Below, piece by piece: positions 7,882-17,101 of a stretch of DNA of 64,000 bases (position 1 is the stretch's first letter; each line of letters opens with the position of its first letter). The notes under the pieces are model-generated. The model was not told the origin of the DNA. It did no database searches and saw only the letters and a list, made by a program, of their open reading frames with translations. The position numbers and the translations under genes are program-made. Source of the DNA: Chitinophaga chungangae (GTDB lineage: Bacteria > Bacteroidota > Bacteroidia > Chitinophagales > Chitinophagaceae); assembly GCF_017742215.1 (NCBI RefSeq), contig NZ_JAGHKP010000003.1:988308-1052307 (forward strand). Direction: 5' to 3'.

Positions 7882-8775
7882 CTATTTTTTCCCGGTTTGC
7901 GCCGAATAAGTGCTTTCGAAGATCTTGTCCGCATTATTGGCCTCGAACCCTTCCCGGCGGTGCTCCCGGCGGATCTCCGACGCGGGCAGCTGCGCGAACT
8001 GGGGCAATACCCTTCTTTCCGCAAATTCCACATAAGAGCCGGCGATCTCCAGCGTTTCGTTGCGGGCGAAAGTGGCCGGTATCATGCGTGCTACGGTGGA
8101 GCTTTGGGCCAGGCCATTGTCCGGGCTGGTCTTTACCTTGCCGCCGGAATCGTTCAGCCTGAATCCCTTCTTTTCGAGAAAGGCGTTGAAATCCGCCACA
8201 GTATTGTATCCTGGCTTGAGATTATGCACGCTCACCGTAAAATGGTTGAGGTAATAACGGTTGTAGATCACCCAGGCCGCGTATTCGCTTTCCGCCGCCA
8301 GCGTTTTGTAATCGGCGATGGTGGGCGTGCGCCAGAGCGCGCTGTGCAGGAAGTGGTCCACCGCCCGGCCGTCGTCCAGGTCGATGCCGTCTACCGGGTC
8401 GCTTTTTACTTCGCTGGTATAGCTGTGAATGATGTCCTGCGCCTGCCGGCTCAGGTCTTTCACGCGCAATTCGCTGATAAAAATACGCGGGTATTTATCC
8501 GCCGGCGGCGCATACCAATAGGCGTCCAGCTTTTTTTCGGGGAAGTCGTAATAATCCTTTTTCGTATAGCCGTAATGGAGAAATATTTTCTCGAGCGACT
8601 GAATGCCCAGGTGCGGCACGCCGAGGGTGCGGAAGGCGATATGATCGTTCTCGATCTCGTTGTCGTTCGAGATGATGCCTTCGGCGATCATGGCCTTAAT
8701 AATGGCGCCCACATCGGGAACGCGCTCTTTATAACGGCTCATCAGTCCGTCTAAAACTGTTTCCAGCGTAGTCAT
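7882..8775 (-). CDS. DUF1338 protein, 2-oxoadipate dioxygenase/decarboxylase-like (HglS family)
   Basis: A 297-residue soluble enzyme of the DUF1338 family. Characterised members (HglS/YdcJ) are Fe(II)-dependent and turn 2-oxoadipate into D-2-hydroxyglutarate and CO2 in bacterial lysine catabolism. The probable metal ligands are H45 in ENDHIAFRTLG, H178 in YLNHFTVSVHN and E250 in SYVEFAERR. The internal repeat of the vicinal-oxygen-chelate fold explains the two His motifs. The ATG at 8775 is followed directly by the conserved helix. The ALDH7 enzyme encoded on the same strand would supply aminoadipate, which needs one transamination (enzyme not in the window) to give the substrate. The assignment to HglS itself is by family pattern. 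Confidence 0.78.
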   Translation of the reverse strand: MTTLETVLDGLMSRYKERVPDVGAIIKAMIAEGIISNDNEIENDHIAFRTLGVPHLGIQSLEKIFLHYGYTKKDYYDFPEKKLDAYWYAPPADKYPRIFISELRVKDLSRQAQDIIHSYTSEVKSDPVDGIDLDDGRAVDHFLHSALWRTPTIADYKTLAAESEYAAWVIYNRYYLNHFTVSVHNLKPGYNTVADFNAFLEKKGFRLNDSGGKVKTSPDNGLAQSSTVARMIPATFARNETLEIAGSYVEFAERRVLPQFAQLPASEIRREHRREGFEANNADKIFESTYSAQTGKK

Positions 8776-8828
8776 GTTCTTTGTTGTAGCTAAATGAATA
8801 AATGCAGGTTAAAACCGGGCAAAGGCGG

Positions 8829-8859
8829 CGTGCTCATGGCACGTGGGAGCAGGTGCTCC
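8829..8859. other. Two adjacent hairpins in the divergent DUF1338/BNR-4 spacer
   Basis: Two small perfect stems, CGTGC/GCACG (8829-8843) and GGAGC/GCTCC (8846-8859), stand in tandem in the 217-base spacer between divergent starts. They could sit in the leader of either gene. I see no clean promoter pair; a TATATTAC at 8982 is too close to the plus-strand ATG to be its -7 element. Confidence 0.25.
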
Positions 8860-8992
8860 GCAGGAAGGAAAGAAGGGAAAGTTGTATGTTGAGCAATGCG
8901 TTCACGGCAACGAATATAACGATCAATCGGCAATTAGAAAAATGAAGGCGGCGGGGCCTTGCGACCGCCGGGAATAAGCCCTATATTACGGG

Positions 8993-10429
8993 ATGAACCG
9001 AATTTTTCTGATCGCGCTGCTGCTGCAGCTGGTTTTGACCGCACAGGCGCAGGAGCCGCGATTTATCAACCAGACAGACGATGGGTACCGTGGCATCTGG
9101 TACAGCATCGGCAAGACCAACAACGAATATGTTTACAAATACGGCGGCGGCCTCGCCACGTATCCTTCCAACCATTACCCGTTCTCGGTATACGCGCCCG
9201 CCGTGGACAAAACCTTTTTCTGCTACGGCGGCACCGATTCCACCGGCAAAACGTTGCTGCATGAAGTAGGCTGTTTCGACCACGCCACCGGCATGGTGAG
9301 CAGGCCCACCATCGTGATGGACAAAGCCACCGGCGATGCGCACGACAACCCGGTGCTGCAGGTAGACAAACAAGGCTACATCTGGCTGTTTTCCACGTCT
9401 CACGGGGTAGAGCGACCTTCTTTCATTTACAGAAGCAGCAAACCGTACGATATCGCCAGTTTTGAGAAGATACAGGCTTACAAGGGCAACGAGCCGATGA
9501 ATAATTTTTCGTACCTGCAAATGTATTACGATCCGGCCCGGGGTTTCCTCGGCCTGTTCACACATTACGAAATGCAGCAGCTGCGGTACGGCAAAAAGAA
9601 CTGCCGCGTGATCGGCTGGATGACGAGCGAAGACGGTATTCACTGGTCTGCCTGGAAAGACCTTGCCAATATGGAAGAAGGGCACTACCAGACCAGCGGC
9701 CAGCGCAACGGGCGCGTGGGCACTTCCTTCAACCATCACCCCAACGTACAGAAAGGCGCCGGGCTGGATTACCGTACCAACCTGTATTATTTACAAACGG
9801 ACGATTTCGGCAAAAGCTGGACGAACGTAAAAGGCGAAACCCTTCAATTGCCGCTGCGTACCGGCGATACTTCGGCGCTGGTGCGGAATTACGCCGTGGA
9901 AGGACTGAACGTATATATCAACGATCTCAACTTCGATAAAAACGGCAATCCCGTGATCCTTTATGAAACCAGTAAAGGCCCCGAGCCCGGCCCGCAGACG
10001 GGCATGCGGCAGTGGTATACCGCGCATTGGAAAAATGGCGGCTGGCAGGTACACCGCCTCGCGGAAAGCGATCATAACTACGACATGGGCTCGCTGATGA
10101 TCGGGGAAGACGGCGTGTGGCAAGTGATTGCGCCTACCGCACAAGGGCCGCAGGCTTACAATACGGGAGGGGAGATCGTATTGTGGGAAAGCCGCAACGA
10201 AGGCCGCAGCTGGAAATCGCGGCAGCTTACGAAAAACAGCCCTTTCAATCATTCTTACCCGCGCCGCCCGGTGCACGCCCGGCCGGGATTCTATGCTTTC
10301 TGGGCGGATGGCAACGGCAGGCAGCCTTCGGCTTCGCATCTTTATTTTTCCGACAAAAAAGGCAATGTGTACCGCCTGCCGGAAAAGATGGAGAAGGATT
10401 TTGAAAAGCCGGAGCTGGTGAAACCCTGA
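8993..10429 (+). CDS. Secreted BNR-4 repeat protein (putative polysaccharide-active)
   Basis: A 478-residue exported protein with a signal peptide (residues 1-19, cleaved after AQA). The rest matches the BNR-4 (PF15892-type) pattern: FINQTDDGYRGIWYSIG at the start, a DAHDNPVLQVDKQGYIWLF block, and repeated D-x-G-x-x-W/Y sialidase-like blades such as SEDGIHWSAWKD, DDFGKSWTNVK and EDGVWQVIAP. A seven-bladed beta-propeller is expected. Members occur in Bacteroidota near polysaccharide lyases, and some related proteins are ulvan or rhamnogalacturonan lyases, but no catalytic assignment can be made from the sequence alone. No T9SS domain is seen. A strong terminator follows. Confidence 0.75.
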   Translation: MNRIFLIALLLQLVLTAQAQEPRFINQTDDGYRGIWYSIGKTNNEYVYKYGGGLATYPSNHYPFSVYAPAVDKTFFCYGGTDSTGKTLLHEVGCFDHATGMVSRPTIVMDKATGDAHDNPVLQVDKQGYIWLFSTSHGVERPSFIYRSSKPYDIASFEKIQAYKGNEPMNNFSYLQMYYDPARGFLGLFTHYEMQQLRYGKKNCRVIGWMTSEDGIHWSAWKDLANMEEGHYQTSGQRNGRVGTSFNHHPNVQKGAGLDYRTNLYYLQTDDFGKSWTNVKGETLQLPLRTGDTSALVRNYAVEGLNVYINDLNFDKNGNPVILYETSKGPEPGPQTGMRQWYTAHWKNGGWQVHRLAESDHNYDMGSLMIGEDGVWQVIAPTAQGPQAYNTGGEIVLWESRNEGRSWKSRQLTKNSPFNHSYPRRPVHARPGFYAFWADGNGRQPSASHLYFSDKKGNVYRLPEKMEKDFEKPELVKP

Positions 10430-10446
10430 TGGCGTTCGATATAAAT

Positions 10447-10483
10447 AAAAGATCCCCGGAACAAAACGCTCCGGGGATCTTTT
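10447..10483. terminator. Bidirectional terminator
   Basis: AAAAGATCCCCGGA pairs perfectly with TCCGGGGATCTTTT around a nine-base loop. It separates the converging BNR-4 and panB genes and can terminate both. Confidence 0.88.
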
Positions 10484-10506
10484 ATGCGTGATATTTTGAT
10501 CGCGGC

Positions 10507-11325
10507 TTAATACTGTTCCTGGTCGGTCGGGAAGTCCCTTGATTTGACATCGTGGATGTATTGCTGCGTGGCTTTGTAGATATCGTCGTACAGGTTGAGG
10601 TAGCGGCGGAGGAAACGCGGCTTGAACTCTTTGTTGATGCCCAGCATGTCGTGCATCACGAGCACCTGCCCGTCTACGTACTTCCCTGCGCCGATGCCGA
10701 TCACGGGGATGGTCAGTTCTTCGGCCACCTGTTTGGCCAGCAGCGCGGGAATTTTTTCCAGCACGATGGCAAATGCGCCCGCTTCCTGGAGGAGCTTGGC
10801 GTCCGCCAGCAATTTGGCAGCCTCTGCATCGTCCGTAGCGCGTACGGCATAGGTGCCGAACTTGTAAATGGACTGCGGAGTGAGGCCGAGGTGGCCCATA
10901 ACGGGCACGCCTGCACTGATAATTCTTTTTACGGATTCGATCACTTCTTCGCCGCCTTCGATCTTGATGCCGTGGGCGCCGGTCTCTTTCATGATGCGGA
11001 TAGTGGAGCTGAGGGCTTCCTTGCTGTTGCCCTGGTAGGAGCCGAAAGGAAGGTCTACCACCACGAAACTGCGTTTGATGGCCCGCACCACGGACGAAGC
11101 GTGGTAAATCATCTGGTCGAGGGTAATGGGCAGCGTGGTTTCGTGGCCGGCCATTACGTTGGAGGCGGAATCGCCTACCAGCAGGATGTCTATCCCTGCA
11201 TCATCCAGTATCCTGGCCATGGAGAAGTCGTATGCGGTGAGCATGGAAATACGTTCCCCGTCGGTCTTCATCTTTTGCAGGATATGCGTGGTGATGCGCT
11301 TGATCTCTTTGTTTACAGCAGACAT
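10507..11325 (-). CDS. panB: 3-methyl-2-oxobutanoate hydroxymethyltransferase
   Basis: A cytoplasmic enzyme of pantothenate synthesis that transfers a hydroxymethyl group from 5,10-methylene-THF to 2-oxoisovalerate, giving ketopantoate. The start is taken at the ATG at 11325 (272 residues, SAVNKEIKRITTH); an upstream in-frame start adds eight unlikely residues. Family motifs are MLTAYDFSMARILDDAG, the metal-binding LLVGDSASNVMAGH, GGEEVIESV and GIGAGKYVDGQVLVMHD. It is the last gene of a possible ppk1-ppx-panB unit and lies 4.4 kb from panCD on the same strand. Confidence 0.95.
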   Translation of the reverse strand: MSAVNKEIKRITTHILQKMKTDGERISMLTAYDFSMARILDDAGIDILLVGDSASNVMAGHETTLPITLDQMIYHASSVVRAIKRSFVVVDLPFGSYQGNSKEALSSTIRIMKETGAHGIKIEGGEEVIESVKRIISAGVPVMGHLGLTPQSIYKFGTYAVRATDDAEAAKLLADAKLLQEAGAFAIVLEKIPALLAKQVAEELTIPVIGIGAGKYVDGQVLVMHDMLGINKEFKPRFLRRYLNLYDDIYKATQQYIHDVKSRDFPTDQEQY

Positions 11326-11405
11326 TGCAAATAATTTACACCCGGCCAACCCCGGGAATCCACAAAGTTGCGATATAATTCGGATTTGCCTGCATTTTTT
11401 TGATG

Positions 11406-12299
11406 TCAGGTAGCGCTGAGCTTGCTGATCTCGCTGTAAAGGGAGCGAACGAGGCCGTCCGCCAGGCCGATCTTGGGCACGAATATCTCGCCGATCTCCA
11501 TCCAGCGCATCACATTCACGTAGATCTGGAGGGCGGGCACGATCACGTCCGCGCGGTCTTCCCGGAGATTGTACACGTGGATGCGTTCTTCGACGGTGAA
11601 ATTGCTGAATTCCTTGTAATAATCCTTCAGCTGTTCGAGGGTGAGGGGTTTGCCTTCTTTCTTTTTGGACATCGAAAATATCTTGTTGATATTTCCGCCG
11701 GAGCCGATGGCCACTACGGGGCCGTATGCACGCAATTGCTGTTTGAGGAAATCTTTCATCTGCTGCCAGTGCGATTCCTGCACCTGGTGCTGCAGCAGCC
11801 GGATGGTGCCGATGTTGAACGATTCCTTGAACACGAGGCGGTTGCCGCTGAAAAAGGTAAGCTCGGTGGAGCCGCCGCCTACGTCTATATAAAGATATCC
11901 TTTGGTTTTGTCGAGGTTCTCCGCGATATGGTTCTCATAAATAAACGAAGCCTCTTCCTGCCCGGTGATCAAGCGGATGTCCATCCCCGTCTCGCTTTTT
12001 ACCCGCTCCAGTATCTGTTTGCCGTTGGAAGCGTCGCGCATGGCTGAAGTGGCGGCGGTTTTGAGGTATTTCACCTCGTACACGTCCAGCAGCAGTTTAT
12101 ACGCTTTAATCGTGTTCACCAGCGAATCGGCCCTTTTATCGGAAATAGCGCCATGGGAAAACACGTCGATCCCTAAACGCAGGGGCACGCGCACCAGGTT
12201 TACCTTGGTGAAGTCCATTTCGCCGGAAGGTTTGGGAGACGCTTCCGAAATGAGCAGGCGCGCCGCGTTGGAACCGATATCTATTGCTGCCAGTTTCAT
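11406..12299 (-). CDS. ppx: Ppx/GppA family phosphatase (exopolyphosphatase)
   Basis: A 297-residue protein of the ASKHA fold that hydrolyses polyphosphate ends or pppGpp. Visible motifs are the phosphate-1 loop AAIDIGSNAARLL, the catalytic glutamate region ITGQEEASF, the phosphate-2 loop YIDVGGGSTEL and GSGGNINKIF. It contains only the two core domains; the C-terminal HD-like extension of E. coli Ppx is absent, as is usual in Bacteroidota. It follows ppk1 by 81 bases on the same strand, so synthesis and breakdown of polyphosphate are encoded together. Whether it prefers polyphosphate or pppGpp cannot be told from the sequence. Confidence 0.88.
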   Translation of the reverse strand: MKLAAIDIGSNAARLLISEASPKPSGEMDFTKVNLVRVPLRLGIDVFSHGAISDKRADSLVNTIKAYKLLLDVYEVKYLKTAATSAMRDASNGKQILERVKSETGMDIRLITGQEEASFIYENHIAENLDKTKGYLYIDVGGGSTELTFFSGNRLVFKESFNIGTIRLLQHQVQESHWQQMKDFLKQQLRAYGPVVAIGSGGNINKIFSMSKKKEGKPLTLEQLKDYYKEFSNFTVEERIHVYNLREDRADVIVPALQIYVNVMRWMEIGEIFVPKIGLADGLVRSLYSEISKLSAT

Positions 12300-12380
12300 G
12301 TTCAGATTAACAATAACGTGTACACATTACTACCGGCTCAAAGATATTCAAAACACTGCGGAAATACGAAACTGAATTGC

Positions 12381-14534
12381 TCAGGAATACGACTTTTCCG
12401 AAAGGTATTTCCCGATCTCGATCTGGGCGCGCATTTTACGGCCGCTCGCATGTTTGTATGCGTTGCGCTGGTCGTTGTCGATAATACGCACTTTTACATT
12501 GCTGTTCAGCTGAATGTTGAGGATCTCGATCAGCTCCCGTTTGATGGAAGGGTCTGTGATGGCGGCCGCGGCTTCCACGCGGTGGTCCAGGTTGCGGATC
12601 ATCCAGTCGGAGCTGGCGATAAACACCTTTTCCTGCCCGTGGTTGTGGAAAACGAACACGCGGGCGTGCTCCAGATATTCGTCGATGATGCTTACCGCTT
12701 CCATATTGCGTTTCCACTTTTTATTCTCCGTATAGGCGCAGCAGATGCCGCGGATGATGAGTTTTACCTCCACGCCGGCCTTGGCGGCGTCGTAGAGTTT
12801 GAAGATCATCTCGTCGTCGGAAAGGGAGTTCATTTTCAGGGTGATGGACGCCGGTTTTTTGCGCCGGGCGTTCCTGATCTCGCGGTCTATCATACGGAGG
12901 AAGAACCGGCGCATGTTGTAAGGACTAACGATCAGCGTTTTGCAGGCCTGCAGGTGTTTTACGTCGTGCCGGGGGCTTTCCAGGAAAGCGAATATCCGGT
13001 TGATATCGGCCATGATGTTGCGGTTGGAGGTGAGCAGGCAATGATCGCCATACACTTTGGCCGTTCTTTCGTTGAGGTTGCCGGTGCTCACGAAACCGAA
13101 CTGGGTGGTGGTGTTGCCAGTACGTTTTTTGATCACGCAGAGTTTGGCGTGCACTTTCATGCCCGGCACGCCGAACAACACTTTCACGCCTTCTTCCTCA
13201 AGCCGTTCTTTCCACTGCAGGTTGGCCTCTTCGTCGAAACGTGCGCGCAGCTCGAGTACCACCACTACCTGTTTGCCGTTGCGCACGGCGTTGATGAGGG
13301 CGTTGATGATCTTGCTGTTGCGGGCCAGGCGGTAGGCGGTGATCTTGATGGTGGTCACGTCCGGGTCCATGGCCGCTTCGCGCAGCAGGTCTATCACCGT
13401 GTCGAAAGAATGATAGGGGAGATGCAGCATCACGTCCTGCTCCTGCATCACTTTCATCACGCTCGGCGCATTGTGAAAGAGCGGATGGGTGAGTATTTTG
13501 CGGCGCATGCGCTCGCGGGTGAACACGGATTCGGGAAAATCCATGAAGTCTTTGAAATTATGGATGCGCCCGCCGGGGATAAGATTGTCTTTTTTTGACA
13601 GTCCCAGCCTGCGCATGAGGTATTCCAGCAGCAGGGGGTCTATCTGCTGGTCGTAGATAAACCGCACGGGTTTGCCTTTACGGCGCGCTTTGATGCCTTT
13701 TTCGATCTGGTGGATGATGCTGGTGGAAATATCGTTGTCGATGTCCAGCTCGGCGTCGCGGGTTACTTTGATGACCCAGGAGCTGAATTTGTCGTACCCG
13801 AAATAGGAAAAGATATGCGGAAGGTTGTAGCGGATCACGTCTTCCAGCAGCATGATGCTGTGCTCGCCGTCTTTGGACGGGAGGATGAGGAAACGGCTGA
13901 GCACGCTGCGCGGCACCTCGATGAGCGCGAATTTCTGGCGGATGGAATTGTCTTCCCTGGCCAGCACCACGGCGAGATAAATCGATTTATCGCGCAGGTA
14001 CGGCATATGCTGGATGCCTTCGATCATGAGGGGGATGATGTTGGTGCGGACCTCTTCGTTGAAATAATTCTGCACGAACTTCTGCTGCTCGCGGTTGAGC
14101 TGTTTTTCGGTATGAAGGATGATCTTTTCGTGTTTGAGCTCTTCTTCGATCTCGTGCCAGATGCGGTTGAATTCGGCCTGCTGGCTGATCACGGTGCTTT
14201 GGATGTCTGCCAGGATCTCGTCCGGGTTTTCTTCGAGATGCATTTTGGCGGAACGGCCCATGATGTCCATCCGTTTGAGCGTGGCTACGCGCACGCGGAA
14301 AAATTCATCGAGGTTGTTTGAAAAAATACCGAGGAAGCGGATCCTTTCGTAGAGCGGCACCGTGGTATCGGCGGCTTCCTGCAGTACCCTGGCGTTGAAG
14401 GAAAGCCAGCTGATATCCCTGACGATCGTTTTTCTTTTGCTATGGATGGGTTTGCTGGTCTTCGTATTTTTTTTCACCGGTGTCTTTTTTGATTTTACCG
14501 GCTCTAAAGTGCTGGCGGCTGAATCCAATTTCAT
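12381..14534 (-). CDS. ppk1: Polyphosphate kinase 1
   Basis: About 717 residues, the normal length of PPK1, which reversibly polymerises the gamma-phosphate of ATP into polyphosphate, often at the membrane. The ATG at 14534 is preferred to a GTG two codons upstream. The first 35 residues are a lysine-rich low-complexity tail (KSKKTPVKKNTKTSK), after which the PPK N domain starts at RDISWLSFNARVLQEA. The two phospholipase-D-like HxK motifs are in GMKVHAKLCVIKK (the phosphorylated His) and FVFHNHGQEKVFIASSD. The basic N-terminal tail may bind polyphosphate; this is inference. It is followed by ppx. Confidence 0.95.
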   Translation of the reverse strand: MKLDSAASTLEPVKSKKTPVKKNTKTSKPIHSKRKTIVRDISWLSFNARVLQEAADTTVPLYERIRFLGIFSNNLDEFFRVRVATLKRMDIMGRSAKMHLEENPDEILADIQSTVISQQAEFNRIWHEIEEELKHEKIILHTEKQLNREQQKFVQNYFNEEVRTNIIPLMIEGIQHMPYLRDKSIYLAVVLAREDNSIRQKFALIEVPRSVLSRFLILPSKDGEHSIMLLEDVIRYNLPHIFSYFGYDKFSSWVIKVTRDAELDIDNDISTSIIHQIEKGIKARRKGKPVRFIYDQQIDPLLLEYLMRRLGLSKKDNLIPGGRIHNFKDFMDFPESVFTRERMRRKILTHPLFHNAPSVMKVMQEQDVMLHLPYHSFDTVIDLLREAAMDPDVTTIKITAYRLARNSKIINALINAVRNGKQVVVVLELRARFDEEANLQWKERLEEEGVKVLFGVPGMKVHAKLCVIKKRTGNTTTQFGFVSTGNLNERTAKVYGDHCLLTSNRNIMADINRIFAFLESPRHDVKHLQACKTLIVSPYNMRRFFLRMIDREIRNARRKKPASITLKMNSLSDDEMIFKLYDAAKAGVEVKLIIRGICCAYTENKKWKRNMEAVSIIDEYLEHARVFVFHNHGQEKVFIASSDWMIRNLDHRVEAAAAITDPSIKRELIEILNIQLNSNVKVRIIDNDQRNAYKHASGRKMRAQIEIGKYLSEKSYS

Positions 14535-14695
14535 ATTCACAATGATTTGAGGCGCGGGTATAGCCGCTCAACGGAAGGTATGAAAAACTCGTCACCCGCT
14601 GCCAGGAGCCAGTGTTATCTTTTCATTAAATTACATAATTCCCGCCGGATTGTTCAGAATGCGGGCGGGCAGGGCGTATCGGCTGAACGGGAAAA

Positions 14696-15724
14696 TTATT
14701 TTGTTTTCGGCGGCGGCGGTGTGGGGTGATAATGTTTGTTGTAAACGGGAAAACCAAGTATGCTGAGCAGGCCGAGCACGATCACCAGCAGCGTTTGCGC
14801 CACCCAAATGATCCAGCTGAATGCAAAACCGATCACTTCCGGGATATGATAAAGCGCGAGGGTTTTTTGCACGATGAGCTGGTAAGCGCCGATACCGCCC
14901 TGGGTAGCGATCATGCCGATGCTGCCGAACGCGAGGATGGAAAGGCCGGCCTTCACGCCGAGGCCCATGGTTTCGGGAAGACAGCTGAACGCGATATAGA
15001 CCTGCGAGAAATACAGCAGCCACATGGCCACGGTATAGAACATGAACCAGCCTTTCTGTTTCATTTTAAAAACGGAAAAGATGCCTTCCATTACGCCGCG
15101 GAGAAAGGCGCGCAATGCGATGGCCGCTTTGGTGCGGGCGAAACGGCGCAACAGCCAGAAAAAGATCAATATCACCGCCACGATCACGGCCAGCACGATC
15201 AGCAGGCGGCTGGCGCTGGCGTTGGCGTACATGTTATGCAGCGGATCGGTGAGGTAAGTCGCCACAAAGCCGGCCACTACGTCTGCCTGTACCAGGATGG
15301 TAACGGTAATAAGAACGATCAGGCAGATAAGGTCGAAGGCTCTTTCGGCGATCATGGTGCCCACGAGCTTGTCTACCGGTATTTTTTCATACCGCGCCAA
15401 AATGCCGCAGCGCGTTACTTCGCCGAGGCGGGGCACGGCGAGGTTTACGAGGTAACCGACCATTACGGCGAAAAAGGTGTTGAGCTTGCGGGGCTGGTAA
15501 CCGAGCGGGAAAAAAAGCAGCCGCCAGCGCATGGCGCGCACCCAGTGGCTGAGAAACCCCAGTACGGCGGCGGGCAGCAATATCCAGTAGTTCGCCCGGC
15601 GGAAAGCGTCTTTGATCTGTTCCGCCTGCGAGGGGGTGATGTCTTTGGTAACCAGCCAGATCAGCAGAATGCCAATTCCCAGAAAACCCGTGAATTGTAG
15701 AATGGTTTTGAGCAGTTTAGGCAT
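14696..15724 (-). CDS. Lysylphosphatidylglycerol synthase TM-like / AglD-type membrane protein (UPF0104)
   Basis: A 342-residue inner-membrane protein with about eight transmembrane segments, of the LPG_synthase_TM family, which lacks the aminoacyl-transferase domain and is often annotated as a flippase-like protein. Recognisable blocks are SHWVRAMRWRLLF, YLVNLAVPRLGEVTRCG, MIAERAFDLICL and GSIGMIATQGGIGAYQ. The C-terminus is a short proline-rich tail (PTPPPPKTK). It starts 27 bases after panD and is probably cotranscribed with panCD, though there is no obvious functional link. Its substrate is unknown. Confidence 0.8.
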   Translation of the reverse strand: MPKLLKTILQFTGFLGIGILLIWLVTKDITPSQAEQIKDAFRRANYWILLPAAVLGFLSHWVRAMRWRLLFFPLGYQPRKLNTFFAVMVGYLVNLAVPRLGEVTRCGILARYEKIPVDKLVGTMIAERAFDLICLIVLITVTILVQADVVAGFVATYLTDPLHNMYANASASRLLIVLAVIVAVILIFFWLLRRFARTKAAIALRAFLRGVMEGIFSVFKMKQKGWFMFYTVAMWLLYFSQVYIAFSCLPETMGLGVKAGLSILAFGSIGMIATQGGIGAYQLIVQKTLALYHIPEVIGFAFSWIIWVAQTLLVIVLGLLSILGFPVYNKHYHPTPPPPKTK

Positions 15725-15751
15725 TTTCAGGCTGATGAGGGTGAACCAATC

Positions 15752-16096
15752 TTATAATTTATTGCCTTCTTTCGGAAAGACGGCGACAGGGTCGAACTTT
15801 TTGGCTTCTTCGAAGTCGAGCGTGCAGTAGGCTATAATGATCACCACATCGCCCACGGCTACCAGGCGCGCGGCCGGGCCGTTCATGCATACCACTCCCG
15901 AACCTCTTTTGCCTTTGATCACGTAGGTTTCCAGGCGTTCGCCGTTGTTCACGTTCACGACCTGCACTTTTTCATTGACGATGATATTGGCCGCCTCCAT
16001 CAGGTCTTCATCAATGGTGATGCTGCCTACATAGTTCAGATTGGCTTCCGTAATAACCGCCCTGTGAATCTTGGATTTTAATACTTCGATCAACAT
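15752..16096 (-). CDS. panD: Aspartate 1-decarboxylase
   Basis: A pyruvoyl enzyme that makes beta-alanine from aspartate for pantothenate. The 114-residue proenzyme has the self-processing site Gly24-Ser25 in NYVGSITID; Ser25 becomes the pyruvoyl group. Other conserved parts are the N-terminal MLIEVLKSKIHRAVIT, NGERLETYVIKG and GSGVVCMNGPAARL. It lies 46 bases after panC. Confidence 0.96.
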   Translation of the reverse strand: MLIEVLKSKIHRAVITEANLNYVGSITIDEDLMEAANIIVNEKVQVVNVNNGERLETYVIKGKRGSGVVCMNGPAARLVAVGDVVIIIAYCTLDFEEAKKFDPVAVFPKEGNKL

Positions 16097-16142
16097 ATTT
16101 CTGGTGTAGTCCGCAAAGGTAGAGGAATTTTAAATGAAAAGG

Positions 16143-16991
16143 TTAATTTGTCACCATGTTATCGATCAGCCGTATCTCGCCCAGTTTTGCTGCGATCAGC
16201 ATCACCATGGGCCCGCCGGGCAGCGGTTTTTCCAGCAGCTGGAGGTTATTTGCGTCCGCGATCTCCACATAATCCGGCTGAAAACCAGCATCTTCCAGCT
16301 GTTTATGCGCATTCCGCTTAATTTCACCGAACGGCAGCTTTTGCAGGTTTTCCTTCATGTACAGCAGCGTGCGGCTCACCTGTGGGGCGACGGCCCTTTG
16401 TTCGGGGGTAAGCCGCATATTTCGGCTGCTCATCGCCAAACCGTCGGTTTCGCGCAGGGTAGGGCAAATGTGTAATTTTGCCGGAATTCCCGTAATTTCC
16501 AATAACTTCTTGATTATCATGCACTGCTGGAAATCTTTCTGCCCCATGAACAGGTCGTCCGGCTGAACGGCGTCCAACAGCTTGTGAACGATCATTCCAA
16601 CCCCCTGGAAATGCCCCGGGCGGTAGGCGCCCTCCAGCACGGTTTCAAGGTAACCAAAGCCATAGTGGCGATGTTCGCCGTTTACACCCTCGGGGTACAT
16701 CTCCTCCACGGATGGTAAAAAAAGAATATCCGTGCCGGCGGCGGCGAGGCCGAGGATGTCTTCCTTGATAGTGACGGGATATTTTTCGAAATCTTTAGGG
16801 TCGTTAAATTGCGTAGGATTTACAAAAATAGAGCTGACTACAATGTCGCACTGCGTTTTAGCCGCATCGACGAGGGAAATGTGACCCTGGTGCAGGGCGC
16901 CCATGGTGGGAGCGAAACCAATCCGTTTTCCTGCCTTTTTTTCCTGCCCGAGCGCCTCCCGGAGATCCGCTACCCGTTTGAATAGATACAT
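16143..16991 (-). CDS. panC: Pantothenate synthetase
   Basis: Joins pantoate and beta-alanine with ATP to give pantothenate, as the last step of the pathway. The 282 residues carry the nucleotidyltransferase HxGH motif in FAPTMGALHQGHISLVDAA, the pantoate site VNPTQFNDPKDFEKYP, FMGQKDFQQC and the KMSKS-equivalent AMSSRNMRL. It is the first gene of a panC-panD-flippase unit and diverges from the GT5-like gene across a 110-base spacer. Confidence 0.96.
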   Translation of the reverse strand: MYLFKRVADLREALGQEKKAGKRIGFAPTMGALHQGHISLVDAAKTQCDIVVSSIFVNPTQFNDPKDFEKYPVTIKEDILGLAAAGTDILFLPSVEEMYPEGVNGEHRHYGFGYLETVLEGAYRPGHFQGVGMIVHKLLDAVQPDDLFMGQKDFQQCMIIKKLLEITGIPAKLHICPTLRETDGLAMSSRNMRLTPEQRAVAPQVSRTLLYMKENLQKLPFGEIKRNAHKQLEDAGFQPDYVEIADANNLQLLEKPLPGGPMVMLIAAKLGEIRLIDNMVTN

Positions 16992-17052
16992 AAACCTTTG
17001 CTTAAAAGGATGTTAAAAGTGACAATTTGGCCCTTTTTACCTAAATTTTTCG

Positions 17053-17060
17053 TAGTTTTG
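17053..17060 (+). promoter_or_regulatory. Promoter -7 element of the GT5-like gene
   Basis: TAGTTTTG is an exact match to the Bacteroidota -7 consensus TAnnTTTG. A TTTG lies 23 bases upstream, longer than the usual spacing of about 19. Transcription would start near 17066, giving a leader of about 35 bases before the ATG at 17102. Confidence 0.5.
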
Positions 17061-17101
17061 CAAGCCAAATTAAAAATAACTGCATTAATAATCAGCAATA
17101 A

